Shown here: positions 28,586 to 37,627 of the stretch, piece by piece | How positions within the stretch are numbered: the first letter of the stretch is position 1 | Layout: each line of letters starts with the position of its first letter | Source: Streptomyces albogriseolus | GTDB taxonomy: Bacteria > Actinomycetota > Actinomycetes > Streptomycetales > Streptomycetaceae | Length of the DNA stretch: 64,000 nt | NCBI GenBank assembly: GCA_014650475.1 | Contig: BMVA01000001.1 | Coordinates: 496,001 to 560,000 of the forward strand | Reading direction: 5' to 3' | The notes under the pieces: generated by a model | Seen by the model: the letters and a program-made list of their open reading frames with translations, nothing else | What the model was told of the DNA's origin: nothing | Databases searched by the model: none | Translations under genes and position numbers: made by a program

Positions 28586-29565
28586 GTCTGTTCCTCCTCA
28601 GCGCAGTCGGCGCGGACAGGGGTCCTGCGGCCGACGGGCAGCAGGCGTATCCGCGCGTCGAGAACGGTGACCCCGCCCGGTGTGGCGGGGACCGGATTGA
28701 AAAGGGCCTCGGCGAGCTGCGGCAGGTCCACGGCCATCCGGGACAGCCGGTGGAGTACCCGCTCCAGCCCTTCCAGGTCGAGGGGGCCGCCGCCTTGCGT
28801 GCCGAAGAGCAGGGGGACGCGGCGCTGGGCGGTGATCAGGTCGTGCACGTCCTGACCGGTGAGCGGTGCGAGGCGGGCGGCGTGGTCGGCGAGCACCTCT
28901 GTCGCCGTGCCCCCACGGACCGAGGACGACGAGGGGGCCGAAGACGCCGTCCTGGCCCAGGGCTGCTGAGGGATGCCGTAGCAGGAGAGGAGTTCGGCGC
29001 AGGCACGCGGGTCCAGCCAGCCCCCGTCCGGCTGCCGGCCGAGGAAGTCGTCCGCCAGGGCGTGCGCACGGGAGGTGTCGCTGTCGTCCACGTCCGGCAC
29101 GGTGCCGACAGGCCGGGCGAGCCAGGCGGCCCGTCGGGCGGCGTGGGCCAGCGTCACGATGACCGGACAGTCCGCCGCGGTGGCCACGGCCAGGCTGACG
29201 GAGCCGAGCGGGAGGTCGGCGAGTTCGCCGCGCCCGCGGTGGCCCACGATCACGACGGAGGCGTGGCGCGCCTCGCGCAAGAGGACGTACTCCGGTTCCT
29301 CGGCCACCGCTTCGGTGGTGACGGGGATGTCCGGGTGGTGACGACGGGCACGGCGGGTGGCGACGACGAGGATGTCGTCGGAGGTGACGTGACCCGACGG
29401 CTTGCCGATCTCTCGGGCGAGTGAGGCACCCTCATGGCGGTCCCAGCGGTAGGCGTGGACGATCCGCAGGGGTACTCCGTGCCGGGCGGCTTCGTCGGCC
29501 GTCCGGTCGACGGCCCGCACGCTCGGCTCGGAACCGTCGACGCCGACGACCACGGGCAGGGACAT
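28582..29565 (-). CDS. Chimera: USP domain fused to remnant ADP-forming acyl-CoA synthetase
   Basis: 327 residues. Residues 1-137 are a good universal stress protein domain (VVVGVDGSEPSVRAVD; nucleotide loop GHRGRGELADLPLGSVS). From about 142 the sequence changes to the C-terminal half of an ADP-forming acyl-CoA synthetase (AARRAAWLARPVGTVPDVD, DGGWLDPRACAELLSCYGIP). Residues about 200-216 are nonsense (QQPWARTASSAPSSSS); the neighbouring frame there reads DGVFGPLVVLG, the expected synthetase sequence. Homology then resumes (GGTATEVLADHAARLAPL, LFNPVPATPGG) to the end. Most of the ATP-grasp domain is missing, so synthetase activity is not expected. The stop overlaps the CBS-BON start. Confidence 0.8.
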   Translation of the reverse strand: MSLPVVVGVDGSEPSVRAVDRTADEAARHGVPLRIVHAYRWDRHEGASLAREIGKPSGHVTSDDILVVATRRARRHHPDIPVTTEAVAEEPEYVLLREARHASVVIVGHRGRGELADLPLGSVSLAVATAADCPVIVTLAHAARRAAWLARPVGTVPDVDDSDTSRAHALADDFLGRQPDGGWLDPRACAELLSCYGIPQQPWARTASSAPSSSSVRGGTATEVLADHAARLAPLTGQDVHDLITAQRRVPLLFGTQGGGPLDLEGLERVLHRLSRMAVDLPQLAEALFNPVPATPGGVTVLDARIRLLPVGRRTPVRADCAEEEQT

Positions 29566-29570
29566 CGTTC

Positions 29571-30593
29571 TCAGCCTCCGGCGCCGAGGTCGAACACGAT
29601 GCGGGCCTTGACCTGACCGCGCAGGACCTCGTCGATGCAGTCGTTGACGGCGGTGAGCGGGCGGGTCTCCAGGATGACCCGTGTGCGGCCCTCGGCGTGG
29701 AGCTGGAAGACCTCGGCGAGGTCCTGGCGGGTGCCGACGATGGAGCCGATCACCGAAGTACCGTTCAGGACGGTGTCGAAGATCGGGACCGGGAGGGTGC
29801 CGTGTGCCGGCAGGGCCACCATCACGAGCTTCCCGCCACGCCGCAGCCCGGAGTTGACGGCTGTGAAGGCGGCCGGGTTCACGGCGAGGGCGAGAGCCGC
29901 GTGCGCGCCGCCGTGCCGCTTCAGCTCGGCGCCGACGTCCTGGGTGCGGGCGTCGACGATGATGTCCGCGCCCAGTTCCCGGGCGAGTGCGAGCTTGTCG
30001 TCGGTGACGTCGATCGCGGCGACCCGCGCCCCGGCGATCTTCGCGTACTGCACCGCCAGGTGGCCCAGTCCGCCCACGCCCGAGATGGCGACGAGCTGGG
30101 CGGGCCGGACGTCCGCGACCTTGAGCGCCTTGTAGGTGGTGACACCCGCGCACGTCAGAGGGGCGGCGTCCAGGGCACTGACGCCCTCGGGCACCGGCTG
30201 GGCGAAGTCGGCCCAGGCGAGCATCTTCTCGGCGTACCCGCCGTCGCAGCCGTACCCGGTGTTGATCTGACTCTCGCAGAGGGTCTCCCAGCCGGACCGG
30301 CAGTGCTCGCACCGTCCGCACGCCTTGCCGAGCCAGGGCACCGCGACGCGCTGTCCCACGGCGAGGTGGGTCACGCCCTCGCCGAGCTTCTCGACGAGGC
30401 CGACGCCCTCGTGGCCGGGCACGAACGGCAGAGTGGGCTTGACGGGCCAGTCGCCGTGCGCGGCGTGGATGTCGGTGTGGCACAGACCGGACGCCTCGAC
30501 ACGGACGCGGACCTGTCCGGGGCCGGGTTCGGGGTCGGGGCGCTCCTCGATGACCAGGGGCTTGCCGAACTCCCGGACGACCGCTGCCTTCAT
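29571..30593 (-). CDS. adhP: Zinc-dependent alcohol dehydrogenase
   Basis: 340 residues, an MDR-family alcohol dehydrogenase. Catalytic zinc ligands include Cys38 (SGLCHTDIH) and the GHEGVG His-Glu; the structural zinc site is the four-Cys lobe CGRCEHCRSGWETLC. The NAD-binding loop is SGVGGLGHLAVQYAK, with an acidic residue after the second strand (AIDVTD) favouring NAD over NADP. It likely interconverts ethanol and acetaldehyde to balance NADH when oxygen is low. It ends five bases before the USP chimera start and is probably first in an adhP-usp-CBS-flavodoxin operon, perhaps reading through from the DoxX gene. Confidence 0.93.
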   Translation of the reverse strand: MKAAVVREFGKPLVIEERPDPEPGPGQVRVRVEASGLCHTDIHAAHGDWPVKPTLPFVPGHEGVGLVEKLGEGVTHLAVGQRVAVPWLGKACGRCEHCRSGWETLCESQINTGYGCDGGYAEKMLAWADFAQPVPEGVSALDAAPLTCAGVTTYKALKVADVRPAQLVAISGVGGLGHLAVQYAKIAGARVAAIDVTDDKLALARELGADIIVDARTQDVGAELKRHGGAHAALALAVNPAAFTAVNSGLRRGGKLVMVALPAHGTLPVPIFDTVLNGTSVIGSIVGTRQDLAEVFQLHAEGRTRVILETRPLTAVNDCIDEVLRGQVKARIVFDLGAGG

Positions 30594-30629
30594 GATGCCT
30601 TCTCCTTCGGTGTCTCTTGGCCGGCCGCG

Positions 30630-30692
30630 TCAGTCGTGCGCGACGACGTCGACGGGGGCGGTGGCGTGGCAGGTCGGTGGGACGGGTCCTTG
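30630..30692 (-). pseudogene. C-terminal remnant of a universal stress protein
   Basis: In the gap between the DoxX-like gene and adhP one minus-strand frame reads GPVPPTCHATAPVDVVAHD followed by a stop. This matches the typical USP ending seen intact in the neighbouring USP gene (GPVTQALLHHAAAPVAVISHD). Nothing USP-like lies upstream in that frame, so only about 20 codons survive. Confidence 0.6.
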
Positions 30693-30717
30693 GGAGGAGC
30701 CGCCCCACCGGCCGTGT

Positions 30718-31347
30718 TCAGCGCAGCCACCGGTGGTCACGGACGATCGGGAGCCGGGCCCACAGCCGGCCCAGACCCAGCGCGTCACCGGCCGAGACCG
30801 CGGCCAGCGCGATCAGGACCACCGCGTAGATCAGGTGGTAGTCGACGAACGGGTTCGTCGACATGCTCGCCGACCCGTCCGACAGGTGCTTCGCCGGCGG
30901 CCACTCCGCCACCCACATCAGCGCCATCATCACCGACCCCGCCAGCGCCGCCAGGCGCAGCGCCACTCCGGCGGTCAACGCCAGCCCGATCCCGAGCAGG
31001 CCGAGCATGAACAGCCAGTCCGCCCACGCCGCCCCGGCCCAGGCATGGAACGTCGACTCCATCGGACCGACCGCGACGTGCCCGAGGAAGCCCTCGGTGG
31101 GCGAACCACCGTCGACCCAGCCCTTCCCCGAGGCGGTGGCGTAACCGAAGCCGAACGTCTTGTCGAGGAACGCCCACAGGAAGACGAACCCCATCAGCAC
31201 CCGCACCGAGGCGAGCACGCCGGCCCGTGCGGTGAACGCGCCGGCCTCCGCCGACACCGCCTCCCCCGGCGCGGAAACGGCGCGGTTCCCGCGGAACGAC
31301 GGCAGATGGAAACCTGAACCACGATGTGTGGGCTGGTGCACGGACAT
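30718..31347 (-). CDS. DoxX/DoxD-like membrane protein
   Basis: 209 residues with about four to five membrane helices (VLASVRVLMGFVFLWAFLDKTF, WLFMLGLLGIGLALTAGVAL, SVMMALMWVAEW, LIYAVVLIALAAV). The layout fits the DoxX/thiosulfate:quinone oxidoreductase DoxD-type family. These are common in actinobacterial hypoxia regulons; whether this one uses thiosulfate is unknown. GAAGGAG precedes the ATG. A one-mismatch DevR-like site lies about 120 bases upstream, so it probably has its own promoter. Confidence 0.82.
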   Translation of the reverse strand: MSVHQPTHRGSGFHLPSFRGNRAVSAPGEAVSAEAGAFTARAGVLASVRVLMGFVFLWAFLDKTFGFGYATASGKGWVDGGSPTEGFLGHVAVGPMESTFHAWAGAAWADWLFMLGLLGIGLALTAGVALRLAALAGSVMMALMWVAEWPPAKHLSDGSASMSTNPFVDYHLIYAVVLIALAAVSAGDALGLGRLWARLPIVRDHRWLR

Positions 31348-31469
31348 GACAGTGACTCCTTCGGAGAGGATCCGGCTGGTTCCTGACACCACCCACTCTC
31401 CCGCCCCCCACCACCCCGCACCCGACGCCGTAGGTCCGCACCCCAGGGACTCAACAGCCCCGATCCACA

Positions 31470-31483
31470 GGGACCTTCGGCCA
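31470..31483. promoter_or_regulatory. DevR/OsdR-like palindrome, one mismatch
   Basis: GGGACCTTCGGCCA fits GGGNC-N4-GNCCC except for the last base. It lies between the USP and DoxX-like genes, upstream of the latter. Confidence 0.35.
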
Positions 31484-31502
31484 CCACCGGAGACAGAACA
31501 GC

Positions 31503-31542
31503 CGCCTGTACGCGGCGGTGTCTCACCCATCGCGTACAGGCG
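31503..31542 (-). terminator. 12-bp inverted repeat downstream of the USP gene
   Basis: CGCCTGTACGCG and CGCGTACAGGCG are exact inverted copies with a 16-base loop, about 65 bases beyond the USP stop. Most likely a terminator separating usp from the DoxX-like gene. Confidence 0.55.
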
Positions 31543-31607
31543 AGCCGAGGGTCGGACAGGGGGAAGGCTGCCTCGTCGTGCTCGCTGTCCTGGGCAGTCC
31601 CTCTCGG

Positions 31608-32528
31608 TCAGTCGTGCGAGATCACCGCCACCGGAGCAGCGGCATGATGCAGCAACGCCTGGGTCACCGGACCGATATGAGCGCCGATCGCCGCCCGGCG
31701 GTTCTGCCTGCCCACCACCACGAGGGCGGCGTCGTAGGAGGCGTCGACCAGGTGGTGTCCGGCACCACCGATCGTGGCCTGCGCGTGAACCTCCACAGCG
31801 GGGTACCTGTCCTGCCACGGCCGCAGGACGTCGGACAGTTCGCTCCGTACCTGCTCGACCATGCCGTCGTTCAGGTCGGGCATGAGCGTGCCGCCGTAGT
31901 AGTAGGGCGGCAGCGTCCAGCCGTGAATGATCCGCAGGCGTGCAGCGCGCCGTGAAGCCGTGTCGAAGGCGAAGTCGATCACCGCGTCATTGGGCTTGTT
32001 CAGGTCCAGGCCCAGGACGACGTCTGGGTGGCCGGAGACGGGGAAGACCTCGCGTGCCGAGGTCTCCGGCGGCGCCTCCTCCTCGCCGTGCTCGGCAGCA
32101 CGGACGAGGACGACGGGCCGCTCGCACGAGGCCAGGACGGCATGGGAGACGGATCCGAGCAGGTATCCCGCCGCCCTGCCCAGCCCCCGGGATCCCAGCG
32201 CCAGTAGCTCTGCCTCCTCGGCGGCCTTCAGCAGAGCCGGGACGGGCAGACCGGGGATCTCGTCCGTGTCGATCCGCAGACCGGGGCGGGCTTCACCGAC
32301 GCGGGCGCGTGCCTGGGCCAGCAGGTGTTGTGCCGATGCCCGCCGCAGGTCGCTCGGCGGCACCGGCACACCGGCTCCGGTCCCCGGTGCGAAGGCGGGG
32401 GCTTGCCACTCCCACGCGGTCACCAGCCTCAGAGGCAGGTCCCGGAGCTGTGCCTCGTGCGCCGCCCAGTCTGCGGCAGCCAGGCTCGCCGGCGAGCCGT
32501 CCAGTCCGACGGTGATGGTGTGGGTCAT
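31608..32528 (-). CDS. Tandem universal stress protein
   Basis: 306 residues made of two USP domains (about 1-145 and 165-306). The first has the ATP-binding loop GSRGLGRAAGYLLGSVSHAV; the second has a weaker version (VGRQNRRAAIGAHIGPVTQALL), as is usual in tandem USPs. Such proteins bind ATP and are strongly induced by hypoxia in actinobacteria. GAAGGAGG precedes the ATG. An exact DevR-like site is centred about 43 bases before a likely transcription start, so it is probably transcribed from its own promoter as well as behind arcC. Confidence 0.93.
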   Translation of the reverse strand: MTHTITVGLDGSPASLAAADWAAHEAQLRDLPLRLVTAWEWQAPAFAPGTGAGVPVPPSDLRRASAQHLLAQARARVGEARPGLRIDTDEIPGLPVPALLKAAEEAELLALGSRGLGRAAGYLLGSVSHAVLASCERPVVLVRAAEHGEEEAPPETSAREVFPVSGHPDVVLGLDLNKPNDAVIDFAFDTASRRAARLRIIHGWTLPPYYYGGTLMPDLNDGMVEQVRSELSDVLRPWQDRYPAVEVHAQATIGGAGHHLVDASYDAALVVVGRQNRRAAIGAHIGPVTQALLHHAAAPVAVISHD

Positions 32529-32583
32529 GGAAATCCTCCTTCAGGCTGCTTCGAGTCTCGATCCCGTCAGGCGGTGACAGCAG

Positions 32584-32597
32584 GGGCCACCGGACCC
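32584..32597. promoter_or_regulatory. DevR/OsdR-like palindrome before usp
   Basis: GGGCCACCGGACCC, exact match. A minus-strand GAGACT (32554-32559) would serve as -10 box, placing the site centre near -43, the classic position for a DevR-type activator. Confidence 0.55.
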
Positions 32598-32653
32598 TGG
32601 CCAGGAGCCGACCGTCCCGGAATCCGGCTCGCCGGTTCGCCGCCCGCCGCCTG

Positions 32654-33577
32654 TCATCCGATGGGGAGTTCGGGTCGTACGAGCGTCCCCGATGTTCCGT
32701 GGGCGATGGCGTACGCGGCGTCGAGCGCTCCGATCGCGGCCAGGCCACCGGTCCGTTCCACGAACCGGGCAGCGGCCTCTGTCTTGGGCTTCATCGAACC
32801 CTCGGGGAAGGTGCTGTCCCGAAGTTGCGCGGGGGTCACGTCGAGCACGGGCTGCTGGCGAGGCGTGCCGAAGTCGGTGTACACGTTCGGGACGTCGGTG
32901 AGGATGAGCAGGAGATCCGCCTTGAGTTCCTCGGCCAGGAGAGCGGCGGTGAAGTCCTTGTCGACGACGGCTTCGACCCCGGTCAGCTCCCCCGTGTCGT
33001 GATCGGCCGTCACGGGGACGCCTCCGCCGCCGGCGCAGACGACCAGCGTTCCGCTGCTCAGCAGGGCGTGGACGGTGTCCGTCTCCACGATGGTCTCGGG
33101 CGCCGGGGACGGGACGACGCGGCGCCATCCCCCGGTGTCCTTGGCGATGTGCCAGCCGCGCTTGCGGGCGAGGACGTGCGCCACCTCCCGCGAATAGATC
33201 TGGCCGACGAACTTGGTGGGCCGCTCGAAGGCCGGGTCGCCCGCACGGACCACGGTGTGGGTGACGAGCGCGGCGACCTGCCGTCCAGGGAGGGCGCCTC
33301 GCAGGGCCCGGGCGAGCAACGATCCGATCATGCCCTGTGTCTGAGCGCCCAGGACGTCCAGAGGGTAGGGAGTGGACAGGGCGGGATCAGCCGCGCTTTC
33401 GAGGGCCAGCAGGCCGATCTGGGGGCCGTTGCCGTGCGTGATGACGAGTTCGTTGTCACGGGCGAGTGCGGCGAGAGCGGTGACGGCCCTGTCGATGTTG
33501 GCCTGCTGCACCGCGGCGTCGGGGCGTTCGCCCCGGTGCAGCAGGGCGTTGCCGCCGAGGGCGACGACGATGCGCAT
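32654..33577 (-). CDS. arcC: Carbamate kinase
   Basis: 307 residues. It transfers the phosphate of carbamoyl phosphate to ADP, yielding ATP, the energy step of the arginine deiminase pathway. Signatures: MRIVVALGGNALLHRGE at the start, VITHGNGPQIG, VCAGGGGVPV, and the nucleotide region LLILTDVPNVYTDFG with SMKPKTEAAARFVE near the end. GGAGG precedes the ATG, three bases after the arcB stop, so it is coupled to arcB. Confidence 0.96.
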   Translation of the reverse strand: MRIVVALGGNALLHRGERPDAAVQQANIDRAVTALAALARDNELVITHGNGPQIGLLALESAADPALSTPYPLDVLGAQTQGMIGSLLARALRGALPGRQVAALVTHTVVRAGDPAFERPTKFVGQIYSREVAHVLARKRGWHIAKDTGGWRRVVPSPAPETIVETDTVHALLSSGTLVVCAGGGGVPVTADHDTGELTGVEAVVDKDFTAALLAEELKADLLLILTDVPNVYTDFGTPRQQPVLDVTPAQLRDSTFPEGSMKPKTEAAARFVERTGGLAAIGALDAAYAIAHGTSGTLVRPELPIG

Positions 33578-33580
33578 GGT

Positions 33581-34582
33581 TCAGTCCTCCAGAGTGGCCA
33601 CGAGCACGGCCTTGATGGTGTGCAGCCGGTTCTCGGCCTGGTCGAAGACAAGGGATGCGGACGAGGAGAAGACGTCGTCGGTGACTTCGAGGCCATCCAG
33701 TCCGTAGGTGTCGAAGAGTTGCCTGCCCAGGCGGGTGCTGCGGTCGTGGAGTGACGGCAGGCAGTGCATGAACCGGGTGTCCGGCTTGCCGGTGGCCGCC
33801 ATCGTCCTGGCGTCGACGCGGTAGGGCAGCAGCAGTTCGACGCGCTCCCGCCAGGTCTCTGCCGGTTCGCCCATGGACACCCACACGTCGGTGTGGAGGA
33901 AGTCGGCACGGCGGACGGCCTCGTTCACGTCCTCGGTCAGGGTGATGCGGGCACCGCTGCCGGCGGCGAGGGAGCGGCACGCGGTGACGAGACCGGATTC
34001 GGGCCACAGCGCTCTGGGGGCGGCGATCCTCACGTCCATACCGAGCAGTGCGCCCATGGACAGGAGGGAGTTGCCCATGTTGTTGCGGGCGTCACCGAGG
34101 TAGCAGTAGCTGATCTCCGCGAGAGGCTTCGGGCTCTGTTCGGTCATCGTGAAGACGTCACAGAGGCTTTGGGTGGGGTGGCTGGTGTCGGTCAGCCCGT
34201 TGAAGACCGGCACACCGGAGTGTTCGGCGAGGCCGGTGACGACGGACTGGCCCGAGCCGCGGTACTCGATGCCGTGGAACATGCGGCCGAGGACGCGGGC
34301 GGTGTCGGCGACGGATTCCTTGACGCCGAGGTGGGTGTCCCCGGGGCCGAGGTAGGTGGTGGCGGCTCCCTGGTCGGCCGCGGCGGCCTCGAAGGCGCAG
34401 CGGGTACGTGTCGAGGTCTTCTCGAAGATCAGGGCCAGGTGCCGGCCGGTCAGGCGCGGCCGCTCGGTGCCCAGGAGCCGGGCCTTCTTGAGGTCGGCGG
34501 CGAGATCCAGGAGGTGCCTGATCTCCGGTGCGGTGAAGTCGAGCTCGCTCAGGTAGGAGCGGCCCCGCAGGTCGATGCTCAC
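33581..34582 (-). CDS. arcB: Ornithine carbamoyltransferase, catabolic
   Basis: 333 residues. In this operon it should work in the catabolic direction, splitting citrulline with phosphate to ornithine and carbamoyl phosphate. The carbamoyl-phosphate loop is STRTR (57-61), with [12 protein letters not shown] and the ornithine-binding loop MHCLPSLHD, plus the SMG-type [14 protein letters not shown] segment. It starts at a GTG with GAGGAA upstream. Context between arcA and arcC decides catabolic arcB over biosynthetic argF. Confidence 0.94.
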   Translation of the reverse strand: MSIDLRGRSYLSELDFTAPEIRHLLDLAADLKKARLLGTERPRLTGRHLALIFEKTSTRTRCAFEAAAADQGAATTYLGPGDTHLGVKESVADTARVLGRMFHGIEYRGSGQSVVTGLAEHSGVPVFNGLTDTSHPTQSLCDVFTMTEQSPKPLAEISYCYLGDARNNMGNSLLSMGALLGMDVRIAAPRALWPESGLVTACRSLAAGSGARITLTEDVNEAVRRADFLHTDVWVSMGEPAETWRERVELLLPYRVDARTMAATGKPDTRFMHCLPSLHDRSTRLGRQLFDTYGLDGLEVTDDVFSSSASLVFDQAENRLHTIKAVLVATLED

Positions 34583-34604
34583 GGCGGTTCCTCGTGGTCG
34601 GGGG

Positions 34605-35834
34605 TCAGACGACCGGGTCGCGTTCGACGGGGCAGCTCATGCAGCGGGGACCGCCCCGGCCGCGGCCGAGTTCGGCACCGGCGATGGTGATCACTTCGAT
34701 GCCCTGTTTGCGCAGGTAGGTGTTGGTGGTCACGTTGCGCTCGTAGCCGACGACGACGCCGGGGGCCACGGCGAGGAAGTTGCTGCCGTCGTCCCACTGT
34801 TCACGTTCGGCCGCGCGTACGTCCTGGGGTGCGGACAGCATGCGGACCTTGTCCAGGTCGAGGGCCTCGGCCAGGGCGGTGGCGAGATCGGACTCGGCGT
34901 TGACGTCGAAGCCGCAGTCACGATCCGTACTGGGCACCAAGGACCAGGAGCGCAGGGAGTCGGCCAGGCCCGGATAGACGGCGAAGGCGTCCCTGTCGAC
35001 CATGGTCAGGACGGTGTCCAGGTGCATGTACGCCCGTGTGGCGGGGAGTTGGACCGCCAGCAGGCGCTCGGCCGTGCCCTCGGCGAAGAGGCGGGTGGCG
35101 AGGGTCTCGACGGCTTGGGGAGTGGTGCGTTCGCCCATGCCGACCATGACCGTGCCGTTGCCGAGGATGTGGACGTCACCGCCCTCCAGGGTGCCCTGAC
35201 CGCCGGACGCCGGGGAGCAGTCCAGGAGAGGGCTGGTGACGGACTCGGCGAACAGCGGGTGGAAGCGGTAGACGGCCGCGGCGTGCAGGCTTTCCCGGCG
35301 CCGAGCGCGTTTCGCCATGGGGTTGACGGAGAGCCGGTCGTAGATCCAGCACGAGTTGTCGCGTGGGAACAGATGGTTGGGCAGCGGGGTGAGAGCGAAG
35401 TCCTCCTCACCGAGCGCGCTCCAGAAGAGGCTGTTCGGAGTGGTCAGCGGCAGGTCGTCCTTCAGCAGGCCGCCGATCAGGTAGCCGGCGAGTGTCTCAC
35501 CGTCGAGGTCGGCACACAGGTGCCGTATCGGCTCCGCGAGGGCGGGGCCGACGACGCCCGGCGTGATGATCCGGTCCAGGAGCCAGGTGCGGGCCTCGGC
35601 CATGTCGAGGACCTCGGCGAGCAGATCGGCGAAGTAGTGGACGCGTACACCCTGGTCCCGCAGGGCCTGGGCGAAGGCGTCGTGCTCTTCGCGGGCACGC
35701 TTGGCCCACAGGATGTCGTCGAACAGCAGGGCGTCGACGTTGCGAGGCGTCAAGCGGGAGAGTTCGAGTCCAGGCCGGTGGAGGATGACCTGGCGAAGTC
35801 GGCCGACCTCGGAGTCGACGTGGAAGACGGTCAT
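34605..35834 (-). CDS. arcA: Arginine deiminase
   Basis: 409 residues. It hydrolyses arginine to citrulline and ammonia. The catalytic Cys401 lies in the C-terminal MSCPVERDP, the catalytic His in [11 protein letters not shown], and the substrate Asp/Glu in [10 protein letters not shown] and [11 protein letters not shown]. The N-terminus [20 protein letters not shown] is typical. GGAG lies upstream of the ATG. It is second in the operon after the antiporter. Confidence 0.96.
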   Translation of the reverse strand: MTVFHVDSEVGRLRQVILHRPGLELSRLTPRNVDALLFDDILWAKRAREEHDAFAQALRDQGVRVHYFADLLAEVLDMAEARTWLLDRIITPGVVGPALAEPIRHLCADLDGETLAGYLIGGLLKDDLPLTTPNSLFWSALGEEDFALTPLPNHLFPRDNSCWIYDRLSVNPMAKRARRRESLHAAAVYRFHPLFAESVTSPLLDCSPASGGQGTLEGGDVHILGNGTVMVGMGERTTPQAVETLATRLFAEGTAERLLAVQLPATRAYMHLDTVLTMVDRDAFAVYPGLADSLRSWSLVPSTDRDCGFDVNAESDLATALAEALDLDKVRMLSAPQDVRAAEREQWDDGSNFLAVAPGVVVGYERNVTTNTYLRKQGIEVITIAGAELGRGRGGPRCMSCPVERDPVV

Positions 35835-35870
35835 GGTCGCAAGCTCCAGGGAGAAGGGGGTGGTGAGTGG

Positions 35871-37400
35871 TCAGTGCTGGTCGCGCCGGGCGCTTCCGCG
35901 GAAGCGAACGACCGTCGTCCGGCGACCGGGCAGACGAGCGGACCTGGTCTCCGGTGCTCGTGGGGCAGGAGGGACTGCCGCGGCCGAGCCGGGCGGGACG
36001 TCGGACGCCGCAGGCGCGGCTTCGTCGAGCGCCCCGCCCTCTTGGCGGGTGCGCTTGAGCCAGACGTACACCGGCAGGCCGAGCAACAACACGAACAGGC
36101 CGTAGTAGACCGTCTGGTAGCCGCTGCCCTGGATCGACCAGTAGGAGAAAGCCATGGCGAGTGCGGCGACGGTGACGTCCCGGATCAGCCGGCCGAGCGT
36201 GACTCCGTCCCGGCCGCGGACCAGGACCCAGTACAGCTGTGCGGCGGCGGAGAACAGATAGGGAATCACCGCGGTGAGCACACTCAGCAGGACGATCTTG
36301 GTGAAGACGTCCTCGAAGCGTGTGTAGCTGAACACCGTGATCAAGGAGGCGAGCACGGTGGAGACCACGATGCCGAAGACCGGTACGCCGCCGACGCCCC
36401 GCGTCCGGGCGAAGGCACCGGGGAAGAGTCCATCGCGGGCGGCCGCGTACGGCATCTCCGCGCAGAGCATCGTCCAGCCGTTGAGTGCGCCGATGCCGGA
36501 GACGATGGCCGCCACGGCCACGGTGTTACCCGCCCATGTTCCGCCGAAGATGTTGTTGGCGGCGTCGGTGAAGGGTGCGGTGGACGAGCCCAGCGCGCCG
36601 TGCGAGACGGTACCGAAGACGGCGAGCGTGCCCAGGATGTAGATGACCGCGCAGGCCAACGTTCCGTAGACGGTGGCGCGGGACACGTTGCGCCCGGGGT
36701 CCCGTACCCGCCCGGCGACCACCGAGGCGGCCTCCAGCCCGAGGTAGCTGAAGAGCGCGATGGCCGCGGCCGCCGATATCGCCCCCAGCGTCGAGTGCCC
36801 GCTGGCATTGAAGGGACCGAAGTTGTCAGGGTCGACGAACAGCAGCCCGATGGTGGCCATGAAGATCAGCGGTACGAACTTCACCACGGTCGTGATCACC
36901 TGGAAGGCGCCCGTGTTCCGCACGCCGGTGAGGTTGACGGCTGCGGGGATCCACAGCCCCACCAGGGCGATCAACACCGAACCGCCCACCCGGTGGTCGG
37001 TGTTGACGAACACTTCGACGTACCCGACCCATGCCACCACGATCGCCGCGTTGCCTGCCCAGGCGGTGATCCAGTACGACCAGGCGTTGAGGAACCCGGC
37101 GAATTCCCCGAAAGCTTCCCGGGCGTAGACGTAAGGTCCCCCGCTGGACGAGGTGCGCTTGGACAGCGCTCCGAACGTCATCGCCAGCGCCAGGGCGCCG
37201 AGCGTGACCGCCGCGAACGCCACGAGGGAGATCGGCCCGTACGGCGCGAGTGCGGACGGAAGCGCGAAGACCCCGGTTCCGATGATGCTGCCGATCACCA
37301 GGGCGGTGGCTGCCGGCAAGCCCAGCGAGGATGCCGCACTGGGACGGCGATCCGTGCCTGCCCCACCCGGGGACTCGGATTTTCTTGAGGTCGAGGGCAT
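35871..37400 (-). CDS. arcD: APC-family amino acid antiporter, likely arginine/ornithine
   Basis: 509 residues with about 12 membrane helices. The first helix carries the APC substrate motif ALVIGSIIGTGVFALPSAL. The C-terminal 60 residues are a polar, Pro/Ala/Arg-rich tail. Being first in an arcA-arcB-arcC operon, it most likely exchanges extracellular arginine for ornithine, though exchange with another amine cannot be excluded. AGGAG is seven bases before the ATG. A near-match DevR-like site lies about 105 bases upstream. Confidence 0.88.
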   Translation of the reverse strand: MPSTSRKSESPGGAGTDRRPSAASSLGLPAATALVIGSIIGTGVFALPSALAPYGPISLVAFAAVTLGALALAMTFGALSKRTSSSGGPYVYAREAFGEFAGFLNAWSYWITAWAGNAAIVVAWVGYVEVFVNTDHRVGGSVLIALVGLWIPAAVNLTGVRNTGAFQVITTVVKFVPLIFMATIGLLFVDPDNFGPFNASGHSTLGAISAAAAIALFSYLGLEAASVVAGRVRDPGRNVSRATVYGTLACAVIYILGTLAVFGTVSHGALGSSTAPFTDAANNIFGGTWAGNTVAVAAIVSGIGALNGWTMLCAEMPYAAARDGLFPGAFARTRGVGGVPVFGIVVSTVLASLITVFSYTRFEDVFTKIVLLSVLTAVIPYLFSAAAQLYWVLVRGRDGVTLGRLIRDVTVAALAMAFSYWSIQGSGYQTVYYGLFVLLLGLPVYVWLKRTRQEGGALDEAAPAASDVPPGSAAAVPPAPRAPETRSARLPGRRTTVVRFRGSARRDQH

Positions 37401-37503
37401 GGCGGCGCTCCTGGTGTCGGCCGTTCTCAGCAGGCGATTCGATCCATGACCGATCCTGCTGCGGCGGGAGCGCGCCGATCAGTGGCTACCGGTCCACCGA
37501 GGA

Positions 37504-37517
37504 AGGCCGATGGTCCC
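37504..37517. promoter_or_regulatory. DevR/OsdR-like palindrome, one mismatch
   Basis: AGGCCGATGGTCCC departs from GGGNC-N4-GNCCC only at the first base. It sits in the about 230-base gap between narI (first copy) and the arc operon. Confidence 0.35.
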
Positions 37518-37627
37518 CTGTGATCGCTTCCGACCGGCCCACGGGACCGCGGCGCCACTCGTGAACGCCTGCTCCTGCCGGGAGGCGTTGAGGACTTGCC
37601 CGCCGCACCGGGCAACGGGACCGGCGG

